From Lateolabrax maculatus (Eukaryota; Chordata; Actinopteri; Acropomatiformes; Lateolabracidae), in contig CM062200.1 in NCBI GenBank assembly GCA_031216445.1, positions 7,703,001 to 7,767,000 on the forward strand: a DNA stretch of 64,000 nucleotides, written 5' to 3'. The notes below the pieces were generated by a model that was not told the DNA's origin, did no database searches, and saw only the letters and a list, made by a program, of their open reading frames with translations. Shown here piece by piece: positions 26,201 to 36,860 of this stretch. Positions within the stretch are counted from its first letter, which is position 1. Each line of letters opens with the position of its first letter. A program made the position numbers and the translations under genes.

Positions 26201-29200
26201 TGCTGAGAGACAGGCTATTCCACGCTCAGGAAGAGGCTGCCGTTGGACATCAGCCTCCAAACTCCTTCAACAAAGTCAATGTGTCCACAGCCAAGCCCAC
26301 TCCTGCTACTCCGACTCCTACACCAAAAGCACAAGTAATGGTATACATGTAGTGGCAATTGAAAGCATTAAATTGTTCATGTATTTTTCGAGATTATCTT
26401 TACCATGAAATATGGATGTTTGACCTGTTTTGTTTTGGGTTTTTTTGTAACAAGCTGTCATTTTCCCCCCAACCTTAGGGTCATTACCAGCCCTCCGCTC
26501 CTTCCCAGGTGGCTGCCCAACAGCAGCCTCCTATGCCGTCGGTTTTCACCCCACAACCTGCTCCAACCAACACCGGGCCCGGTCTGCCACCTTCTTCTAG
26601 TGTGCTGCCGCCCAGTGCAACACGCCCTGCCATGAGGCCTTCCTACCCCCAACATCCCGCTCCGGCTCCAGGTTTGAAGTTGACTATTTGTAATCTACTT
26701 TCAGGTATTTCAGGCTGGTTTTATTTTATTTAATAGTTCCTGTCGTTTCCCAGGTTTCCTTCCTCATCAGCCATTCCAGCCTCAGCCTATGCCCATGGGT
26801 GGACAATCAGCCTTCCCTCCTCCAGGTCCTTCTATGCCAGCTGCTAACTTATCAGGACCTCCATTACAGCCTTCGTCATCGACCCGTGGAGGCCTGCCCC
26901 CCATGCCCAGCCCCGGGGTCCCACCGACAAGCTTCATGCCATCTACCTCTTTACCCTCAGGCCCCATGCCACCCAGCTCCCAAACCGGAGCCCCAGTTCC
27001 CATGTACCCAGGGGGCCTCCACAACCAGGGTCCTACTTCCCCCATGGCATCTGGTCCCTACAACCCTCTCGGATCAGGATATCCACAGGGAGGCCCCGGA
27101 GCGCCCGCTGTAAAGCCATTCGCGGCCCATGCTGTTGCTCCTCCTCCTACAGGTAGATGTCATGTTGTTCACAAATACATTCCTTCATTTTGCTTTTTGA
27201 CACGTTTACCTACATATTTCTAGATAGAGACAGGTATACGCCTGTTAGCAGAAATCTGTTGCTAATGCTGATTGAATCCTATTCAGTTGTCCCAACTCGT
27301 TTGACTTGCAGGATACTTTCCCTGGCTGAATTCCCAGTGTGACCCTCAAGGTGACAGTGTTAGGGTTGGATATGGAGTAAGAGTGCATAGAAATATACAC
27401 ATGATTGACCAGAAAGACACCTGTGCAGTACAACACAACGCAATACAATATTGCTGCATTAAGTTCTCTATTTGTAGTAGATTGCATTCTGTTGTACAGG
27501 GTTTCTATATTGCTCTGGTCACTCAGTGTATTTCGGGTGTTTGCTTTTGCCGCCGTATGCTTGAGGGAAATGTAGTGACTGAAGAGCTGATTTATTTACA
27601 TGTGTATAAGTATCTGAGCTTACAGTAAACAACAGACTTGAATCAATATACTGTAGCCCTTTAAAGATAACAGATAGATATACATATGAGATGCTTATAA
27701 TTATTTAACATTGGGGTATTGTTGCTGTTGAGTGATTATGAGGATCCTGCCTGAACATTTGGCCATGTTTGCTGTTTTGTTTCTGCGCAAACTGCTGAAG
27801 TCTATGGCTTAATGACATGCTTTTACTTTAAGTGTTTTGGACATGTAGACTAACCGTGGCTCAAAGAGATTGTGTAGACAAGCTTTGACCGCTTGCGTGT
27901 GACCACAGGAAAAAAATACGACAAGTTATTAAAATTCTCACTCACCTTCTGACTTAGGACCTCAAGAAGGCTGGAACGACCCACCAGCAGTACGAGGTGG
28001 ACCCAGGAAGAACAAGGTACTGCTGCATTTATCACTATCAAAATAGTCTTTTAGGTCTTACAGTTTTCCTGACACCTGGAAATCCATACAAGACACAATA
28101 ATCCTGCAACTGGCGCTGGTTGGGCTTGATCTCTTCTTCTTTCTTTTTTCAGTAGATTTGGTCTGTTTTTGTATTTGCAGTACCATTTGGAGTGGCAAAA
28201 GCCAAAAGTGGTTTTAACCATTTATCTGTTACTGTTATCTAATTATGTCAACTTCTCTGCTCATGTTGACTAGTTTTAATGACTTTAAATATACAAAAGC
28301 CACAAACTAATTTGTAATTCTATTTATGTTTTTTTCTCCTAAACAAATGTTTTGTTTTTTTTAAATCAAATAACAATTTCTTTCTTTCTTTTTACCTGAA
28401 TTACTCCACAATCTTTCCTCTTAACCCCTGTTAACTGCAAAAGTATCCCATGGGGTATAATTACCACTAGTTGGGAATTGCAGCCTAATATATGTGGTAT
28501 ACGTAGTAAAAGCCTTCTGTGTAGAACTGGACAACGTTAAATAATTCAACCTATCAAGAGATCAGTTCAATAATTTAATGTATCATTTGTTCTTTACTCT
28601 CCACTGTCAAATCCACACTGCTCAACACAGCACAGTTTCAGTGTTTTATATCCGTCCTCTGACTGACTCCATGTGACTTCTGTGTACACAGGTTCCTGAT
28701 AACTACACTCCACCAGCTCCCATCACTGCCCCTGTCATGGGGTTCCCTGTGGAGGCCCCACAGCCCCACAACCATGCCCAAGTCCCCCCTGGAGCCCCCC
28801 AGGAGCCCAACGTGCAGGTCGGTGTGCGACAAGGGGGCTGTTTTGTGAATTCTCAACAGCAACGCACACGGGAAACACGTCAACACCTTGTGTTTGTGTC
28901 CTTGTTTTCCTCAGCTCCTCCAGCAGCTGCCAGCGGAGAGGGTGGAGCAGAAAGAAATCCCAGCTGAACACATGGTCCTCAAATCCACCTTTGACAGCCT
29001 GGTGCAGCGCTGCCAGCTAGCAGCAAGAGACCCAGTAAGTCCCACTGCGTGTGTGTGCAGCTGCATCCGCATTTTTTCTGTGTTTGTAATAAAGCTTGTA
29101 TTGATTGAAGGGCAAAGTCTGGGTTTTATTGGATATAAAACGATTGCTAATGTTTCCTTTTCAGCAAACAAAAAGGAAACTTGATGATGCAGCCAAACGT

Positions 29201-30174
29201 TTGGGATACCTGTACGACAAGCTGAGAGAACAGTCGGTAAGAAAATATTAGAGTTATTATTATTAATATGGAGTAAAGCGGTTTTTTAGCCATGTGCTGA
29301 AGATAATAGATGGCAGGAAGTTCAGGTGATAACACCCCTAATATCATATAGAAAAGTGTCATATTGTGTCTAATTACGGCTTTATTGATTTATCCTCTTT
29401 AGCTTATTAAAATGTTGGTGTTTATTACCACTGAGAGTCTTTTGCGTTCACTGCCCACATACAGTGATGAATTAAAACTTAAAGGGTCAGTTCCCCCAAA
29501 TTACAACAAACCCAGTAACCAATCACATGTTGCTGTTAGTGAGTTTTTAATTTATTTGCTTTGAGCACCATAAATGAAATTCCATCCACCTCCATGGAGT
29601 CAGAGACAGAGTGGGAACTGAGATATTTTTTTTTTTTGTATGATTGGGTGAACCAACCCTTTGAAACTCCTCCGGTCTAGTAAAACGTCATCACAGACAC
29701 TCTTTCATAGCCATGAGTGTAAATTATGCAGCAAAAAATAAGTGAATCGCATATTTTATGGTTCCCGTAGCATTTTTTTAGTGGAGGTGAAATGAAGAAT
29801 GCCTCCACTCAATGTAAGTCTTTAAAAATGAAAACACGTCGCACAACTCTTCTCCAGCACACTATGCATAATTAAACAAAGTTTTTCTGCTGTCCTTTTG
29901 GGCACTAGAACTTGACTGAATTGTCTGACACTCTTGACTAAACATAACATGACACATAGTAACATGTAATAATGTTTCCCTGCCGATCTCTTAGCTTTCT
30001 CACAACATCCTGAACGGGCTCCACGAGATCAGCCGCTGTGTGGCGAGCCAGAACTACCAGCGGGGCCTGGAGGTCCACACCCAGGTGGTCAGCAGCAGCA
30101 ACTTCAGCGAGATCTCCGCCTTCATGCCCATCCTCAAAGTGGTCATGACCATCGCCAATAAGCTGGGCGTCTAA
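20293..30174 (+). CDS. sec31b: COPII outer-coat protein SEC31 (B paralogue)
   Basis: Outer-coat subunit of COPII vesicles, acting with SEC13 at ER exit sites. 25 coding exons, 1223 aa: 20293-20495, 21008-21203, 21316-21411, 21857-21997, 22612-22754, 22853-22952, 23062-23223, 23620-23772, 23872-24102, 24198-24272, 24385-24477, 24587-24704, 24832-25010, 25099-25225, 25393-25538, 25910-26083, 26188-26334, 26479-26671, 26754-27152, 27312-27350, 27958-28016, 28692-28817, 28915-29034, 29165-29236, 29995-30174. WD40 propeller about residues 1-350 (starts MRLKEIQRTAHQAWSP), SEC13-binding blade and helical ACE1 region about 390-780 (LISQALLVGNFEGAVDLCLN), a Pro/Gln/Ser-rich segment about 800-1100 that in the family recruits SEC23, and a C-terminal helical domain ending NKLGV. 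Called B rather than A by its neighbours ndufb8 and scd. AATAAA at 31374-31379 gives a 1.2 kb 3' UTR. Confidence 0.94.
22455..22545 (+). repeat. dispersed repeat fragment in sec31b intron 4-5
   Basis: Contains 'caatttgcctcagtgggct' followed by 'ttaca'. The near-identical string with 'gggggctttacag' occurs at 54030-54055. Together they identify an interspersed fish repeat, here a short fragment. Confidence 0.6.
23425..23530 (+). repeat. diverged 'gattaatcga' type fish repeat
   Basis: AT-rich segment in sec31b intron 7 with 'gtgcaattaatgattgattt', 'tctgctgattattttctcaa' and 'tcaatgaatcgat'. It resembles the segments at 60515-60600 and 62525-62580. A common anonymous teleost repeat from memory. 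Confidence 0.5.
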
Positions 30175-31395
30175 CCCTGAGGACACCACCAACCAGACTT
30201 CAGTGTTATCACATTGTTATATATGTATTTATTTCTTTTTGACCTGATGACATGCTTTGATCATGAGAATAATTGCTGATGATATTGCAGATTGTGGTCT
30301 TCATCACTCCATACGTTTTCCTTCCTGGAGGACTCGGCTGATTTTGGCAGTGAGGTGGATTTCTGTAGAGATTTGTCAATGTTGCTGTGGTAATTTTACG
30401 ATAAGATGAATGTATTCTGAAAGTTGTGATTCTGTGTAAATTCAACAGTTGATGTAATATACGAAGCAAATGCCGCAACGTTTGAATCAAGGTGGTGTTT
30501 GTACAAGTAGGTGCATTTTCATAGTCCACATTTACACTCTACACATGCATATTTCTTTTTTTCACTTCCTCAAATGTTGGACTGAATATATGCAGTGCTC
30601 CATCTGCAGAAACAAAACATGTGGGACTAGCAACTCCTACGTCTACCGTACTGTAGGGGTGGAAATCACGGGAATAAAATCTGGGTCACACTTACTATCC
30701 ATCCTGTCGGTGTAGTTTGTATGAAGGAAAAACAGACGTTCTTTTAAACATGCGTGCATCATTTCACAACAGGCATCAGGAACATTTGGAAACTGTAACA
30801 TAAATATTGATTGTTCTCTTCACTTGCTGTAACAGATTGTGCCAAGAGGGGCCAAAGCACTGCAGAAATGATTGTCAAGTTGCTGTTTGTTCTTTTTTCC
30901 CCCCTCCATTTTGTGTTAAATTAGCGCTATTAGATAGACTGAATCTTTTTTCTTTTTACCTGACTGTGTGCATGTTTCACATATTAACTACTTCATTCAC
31001 TGCTAAGTTCACATGGCAGCTCATGAACAACAATTACATTAATTTATGTTGAAGAGCAAATTAATTGGCGTCCGTGCTGCACCCTCCATGTCTCTGTTAA
31101 AGATGCTTTTACTCATCTTTCTACATCTACATCTTATCATTTTGTAACTCAGTCTTACGTTTTTTTTTTTAGATTAGATCATACAATGATACCAACTTAA
31201 ATGAACTGAAATGAAAACATGATATTCTGAGGTTTGTAGCTGGACATAAAGCTGGATAGTTTGTATCATGGCAGCAGAAGGCAGTAAAGTGCCTCAGTGT
31301 GCTCATTTTGGTTGCACAGATATTTATATACAATCCATGTTGCTTACTTTACTCATTGCGGTATCTTTTTTCAAATAAAATTTTGCTTCAAAGGT
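30175..31395 (+). other. sec31b: sec31b 3' untranslated region
   Basis: Non-coding sequence from the TAA to the AATAAA at 31374. No coding or repeat content was recognised. The 3' end is inferred from the hexamer only. Confidence 0.5.
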
Positions 31396-32330
31396 CTCGA
31401 GACTTGATTCATTTCTTCAAACATAATTATTCACTACCTTCTGAGTTGTAATGAATTAGTGGAACGTTCCCTTAAGGTTATCTCAAGAATAACCTTCAGA
31501 GGCTCTCAGACAGATGTCACATAGCAGATGTATTCAGTGAGAGCTTGTGGGTCTGCTGGAATTGCATGGCGATGGGTAAACACAGGTTGTGTTGTCTGCT
31601 GCATCAAACGACTGTAGCTTCAACAAGAGCAAAACAGAATAGTTGTCCAATCATAATGTTTTATTTCTATGGGAAGAACAAATATCTAATCTCCTCTTTC
31701 TGTCTTTTGTTACAGATGCTGCAGATTGATCATGAAACCCCATTTGGAAATGTTTTATTTCTTGTTAAGAACTGGCACTCTTTCTGTTTTTCCTTCAGTC
31801 GATGAGGGAGATGGAGAAATGATGCGTCTGACTATTGGTGGGAAAAAAAATACAATATAATATAAAAGTGTTTTTTTTTTTGTTGTTGTTTGTTAAAGCT
31901 GTAGTTATGTTACATTTCTGTGACTACATTAGTTTCTGTTTGTTTGTTTTTTCTCTCTTTCTTGTATTTTATCATTTCAGATACTGGAGTTAATCAGTAA
32001 GCAGACCTCGTGCACTGTCTTGAACTCATTACCAGTTACAAAAAGTACACTTTTAAAGCATTACATTGCTTCATGCACTCCAGGGAGTAACTTATAAAAA
32101 CATGATATGTGTAATATGGGATGGTCTTACCTAGTAATAGCATGATGCAATGTTGTGGATTAAAACACATGGATGCATCAAGTATAAGCAATACAATAAC
32201 ACAATGTTCATTAAAACACTGAAAGAGACTTTTACTCTTGATGCTTTATTTTGCTTCTTTACTCCAGTGACATTTTTTTTTATGCAGGACAAAGTATTCT
32301 CCCATCATGCTTACTGCTGCTCCTGTATCC
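31396..32330. other. intergenic DNA between sec31b and the CpG island
   Basis: AT-rich with T runs and no supported gene. ACAGTAGATGGC at about 32362-32373, at the island edge, is a fair match to the CTCF core. Confidence 0.4.
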
Positions 32331-32334
32331 TGCT

Positions 32335-32770
32335 CGGGTCATCTCCATCTCCATTTCCGAACAGTAGATGGCTCTCGTTTTAACACGCTGTCACTTGCTC
32401 TATGGTTTCCAGCGGCGCTGTGCAAACCGACAGCCTGCACATGTCTGACGTGCATGTCCTCACAGAGGCGGTGCGGCTCCCCGCTGCCCCGTTTCAACGA
32501 AAAAGCACCTGAATGCACCGGGTCGACGTGCGCGCGTCCAAGCGCGTGCACGCACCGCCTCTCGTCGGTTCGGACATCGTGAGCAGTTTCACAACTCACT
32601 GACTTCATTCACTCCTCCGCCAGGTCCGGAGGCTGTGAAACGGCGGTTTGCGAGCTGGCACAGGTGGTTCACGCGCTCTTCCGCCATTGGTCCAGGGGGG
32701 ATCATAAGTCGGGACCTGGCCGCTGATTGGCCGGCTGCAGTCAGACGCTGTGAGCTGCGTGGCGTGGACG

Positions 32771-32804
<34 letters not shown>

Positions 32805-33000
32805 CCCCGTCCTGAACTGCAGTAACCTCGGTCATGACAGTCTGGGGTGATGGTAATATGATGCAGCTTCAGCACACATCACAATTGAGTCAGTGCGCTG
32901 AGTCATGCGCTGGCCCGCTCCCCGTCCGCGGGACACCGCGGCCTGCGGGGGCCGGCCCGGCCTCTCGGGTCTGGCTGTGATGTGTAAGTCCTGACATACT
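32335..33000. promoter_or_regulatory. unassigned CpG-rich island
   Basis: CpG-dense block in AT-rich surroundings, 1 kb past sec31b and well downstream of scd, so it is not the promoter of either. It holds two inverted CCAAT boxes (ATTGG at 32686 and 32726) and two TGAGTCA sites at 32886 and 32899; the second sits in GCTGAGTCATGC, close to a Maf/NRF2-type element. A donor-like GTAAGT is at 32984. A 33-base T run at 32772-32804 splits it. No conserved coding exon could be found on either strand. It may be a promoter of an unrecognised transcript, or a relic of wnt8b, which occupies this slot in human. Confidence 0.5.
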
Positions 33001-33483
33001 AATGTGGAACAGGCAGCCGTGAACGGTACACGGTACACAGCTGCTTAATAACGCTCAACTGTGGCCACTTTACTTTGTTTCCACTTCATGCATCTGCATG
33101 CTCCACATTTATTTGACAGCTTTAGTTACTTTTCAAATTCAAAATGCAAAAATACAATCAACAAATGCATTTGGAAGTAGTCTTATAGATTAAAGCAACT
33201 GTGACACCCACAAACTATGTCCTCAGCCTGGAACAGTCTGATGATGTGATCTAATATAAACTGGTCTCTGGTCTGCACACTGGTCCTACATTCCTCCCGG
33301 CCCTGTACAAATCACTCAACAGCTTTTCAGAGCGCTTTGGTCATCTGCAGGCAAGACCAAATAACTGCAGTGAGTTCTTCACCACAGAAGGGAAAAGCTT
33401 GCCAGGGAACAGAAAATCTCCAGACAAATCCAAGTTGGATTATCACCAGGAAACAGCAGATTGCTATCTGTTGCACACAGAAA

Positions 33484-33665
33484 AAACAACTGTGGGAGAA
33501 GTATTAAGGTCATTTACTTGAGTAGTTTTAGCAATACGACAATGTTAAAATACTCCATTACAAGTAAAAAGTACTCAGCAATACTTATTAGTAGTATTAT
33601 AAGCAGTAGTATTCTGAAGTATCAAAAGTAAGTAGAAGTATTTTCAAAGTATTAGAAAGTTGTGT
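33484..33665 (-). repeat. MITE-like fish element, inverted partial copy
   Basis: Reads 'gtgggagaagtattaaggtc' then 'aatactccattacaagtaaa', which is the reverse orientation of the element that follows at 33683. Two copies lie nearly head to head. Confidence 0.6.
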
Positions 33666-33682
33666 GTGGCGTGAAAGTTTAG

Positions 33683-34090
33683 CAGTGGTGGAAAATAACT
33701 TAGTACATTTACTTAACTACCCATACTTTTGAAGTATTTCTACTTTCATTTAACGCTACTTTATACTTGTAATGTGTTCATATGTCTCGTTTTTTCTAAC
33801 ATTCCACATTCCAAAACCCCAAATATTAAATTTGCAATGATATAAAACAGAGAAACAAGATTAAATGTTAATGAATCAATAATAATAACCCAATAATATG
33901 TAAATATGACATTGATGGAGGCCTCCATAACGAGTACTTTACTTTTGAGTACATTATTTAGCTGATAATACCATACTTTTACTTAAGTAACACTTTAAAT
34001 GCAGGACTTTTACTTGTAGTGAATTATTTTAACATGTGTTTATTGCTACTTTTACTTCAGTTAAGTATCTGAGTACTTCTTCCACCACTG
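33683..34090 (+). repeat. MITE-like fish element with terminal inverted repeats
   Basis: Begins CAGTGGTGGAA and ends TTCCACCACTG, a perfect 11-bp inverted pair. The interior has 'ggacttttacttgtagtgaa' and 'aagtatctgagtacttcttc' near the right end. About 408 bp; related copies are at 14875-15355 and 58860-59255. No coding capacity. Confidence 0.8.
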
Positions 34091-36860
34091 AAGTTAAGAG
34101 GACAATACTGTACAACAATGTACCTGGAGTCAAACTCAGCCAGAGAAGAGAAGGCTTCTTCCCCAAACTGTGCCATGATGAAGCCTGAATCAAGCCCCAT
34201 TCATCATTTAAAACACTAGACGCCCTCTGACAGCCTCTGGCCCCATTCTTTACAGAATTAAGATTAAATGCTTCCTGCAGGTGATTTGCAGACTTCACTG
34301 GGCTTGCAGCCGCTGGATCATCCGTTTCACTTTTTGTCAAAACTGAGTCATGACAGCTCGCATTAAAAAGACCCAAAGTAGGAACTCTAACATTGCATGC
34401 AAGGTCCAGATGGCAGAAATGTGCCAATTAAAACACACACATTTGTAAGGAGCTATAAATGGAGAATCAACCAAGGATTCTCGTGGAATTATTACATTTT
34501 GTTTAACTAAATGTAATTAAAATCTGGCATAAATGTTGAAGTATTTAGTTGTTTTTAGCCAGACTGATAACAGAGTAAGCAAAGACACAATGGACAATGA
34601 TAAAGAATAAAAGAAGAGCAACAACTGTTAATGGAATTACGAGTGTATTGAAAATATTGTGAATTTTATTTCAGAATAGAATACAGTTGAGATTTTACAT
34701 AATTATTCAGTGACAACCTTTGATCCCTTTCGTCATTAGGAAAGTGTTGATTTTGGCGCTCTAGGCGGCAGGAGTTGCTTGCATGGCTTCTGATTTCTTT
34801 CGGGTTTAGTAAGTGCTCTAAGATTTGTCATGACAGCACCTTTTGATTGGAAGTTTTCATACCGAGACGCCGTGATGGGTGCAAAGTAGTTGGCACTTCC
34901 ATCAGGGCCTATATTTTGCAAGTTAAATCTCAAGATTGAACGTTTGCACCAGGCGCAAGTTTGTATCAGATTCTTTGAAAATGAACCTCTATCCACCATT
35001 TGCATTTTTACAGTACCTCAATGTTGTCATGCTACCATTTGCCTAAATTAAATGCTCATGTGGTTTCAGATTAAAAACAATGTTCCACCTGGTGCTTCAG
35101 CCTGTAAACATGGACTTCTGTCAGATTTGTTTTGTGGTACTTGAACCTTTTTGTTTTAACTGACAGGCCGATCAGGAGGATCAGGAATGGATGCAAGTCA
35201 TAAGGCATTAGGTTGTATCCTGACTCTTGGGAAAAACTAAACAGGTGCTCCAATTAGATATATATTTTTTTTACGAGACTGTCTGCCAAATCTTTTTGGA
35301 GTGCAGAAAAGTGGTCCAGGTTAGAGCAATTTTTATCTCAATAAGGAAAAAAAATAAGTAGATAACTTTGATAATATAAGCATTCCGCACACCAGAATTG
35401 AAGATGAACATAAACATCAATGCACCTGAAATTTTGCAATGACAATCAGCTTTGTGGGACATCAAAGGGAAACCAGACCCCGTCTCAGAAATCTCCACGG
35501 CAACAGTTCTGATGATCCAAAAGCGATGCAGCTCCACAGTACGTTTACAAAAATAGACACAGCTCTGCCATTAGAGTCACCGACAAAACACCTCACTACA
35601 ACACCTACTACAGTATATCATCATGCATGGGTGGCATGTTGTTTTGTAACACCAGAACTGTCACATGACGGGCTGCTACATCAACCAATGAGATCTCTGC
35701 TGCAGATGTTTCAGGACAAAAGGAGGACATGTTGGATAAAAATCTCAAGAGGAAGCAAAGCCACTGATGCCACAATGTTAAAAAACTTCCACGATGATGT
35801 TGAGTGAAGACGCAATATCGACTTAGTGTGCTCTAGTGGACCATTGAGATGGTTTTAAATATGTCGACAATTGGCACGCTCTTGGCACTATGATATATTC
35901 ATTAAAAACACAAAAAAGTAAATTAAACATTGCATGATTCTAAGTTAAAATTACATTTATCATTTACTGTTAATATTGAACGGCAGTCTTAACTTAATGA
36001 TAAATGTGTCCCTTATATTGTCTGGGGAAAACTCGATCCAATTATTACACACACTCTATACAGCATGTGTTAATCTTTTTCTAAAGCCTTCGACTTTTCT
36101 ACATTTATGGTTTTCTGCAGAAGAAAACCAAGTAACACACGGCAACACGCTGCATGACTCGGTTCCCATACACTATTGGCATACCGATTGTCAGTATAGT
36201 CAGGTCAAAAAGAAGACAGTCTGGGTTCCCTCACTTTTCCATCACATGCCATATTTCATTAAAGCCAGCCACCTTTTTTTTTAACAAAACATGAGTCAAA
36301 CTTTCATCCCTTTGTTTCAGATCTTAGAGCGCTCAAAAGGTGAATTTATATCAGAACTGTAAAAACTCGCTGTAAACTGCAATAAAGGCAAGAGTCACCA
36401 ACCAGTATTGTACCTTATCAGTTGAAACATTACTCCATATTTAAAAGCTCCACTTCTCGTCTATTTTGATTAATAATTGAGTAATACTTACATAAAAATG
36501 ATCGGCTACATGACTTTGCATGAAGAATGCACACCAAAGTGGCAAAACAGCGGAGAATGAAGTTGACTTTTAAAATGTATCTACTTCAAATCTAAAACAT
36601 CTTTGCAAAACCTTGGCCCGACTGAACAATAGAAACCAAGGCCAAGAGCTTAGCAAAGTGTGTTTGTTATCCATCTTAAACAATTTGTTTAGTTACAGCT
36701 ACAAAAAAAAAAAAACCACAAAAACAAGCAAAATGTGGTCAAGGCCCTCATGAAGCTGACTTTTATCCTCAGAGGATGAGAAATGTATAGCTGTCAAAGG
36801 ACTGTGAAGCTTCTTCTTTTCGGTTGTTTTGCCTTGAAGCTGACCCACAATTCAACAATC
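34091..36860 (-). other. scd: scd 3' untranslated region and flank
   Basis: No coding exon is supported. TTTATT at 34665-34670 reads AATAAA on the minus strand and could end the scd transcript, giving a 3' UTR of about 2.2 kb; SCD mRNAs are known for long 3' UTRs. Open frames here (for example 35439-35807 on the plus strand) have no family resemblance. Confidence 0.4.

Noticed and set aside
26782..27045. Minus-strand open frame within the SEC31B proline-rich exon
   Set aside because: Gly-rich mirror of a Pro-rich coding exon; a frame shadow.
31396..34650. Search for wnt8b exons
   Set aside because: No cysteine-rich Wnt segment or conserved Wnt motif found in any frame. The gene appears absent here.
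35439..35807. Plus-strand open frame of 122 codons in the scd 3' flank
   Set aside because: No recognisable domain, no splice partners, and it lies in the likely scd 3' UTR. It may be chance or repeat-derived.
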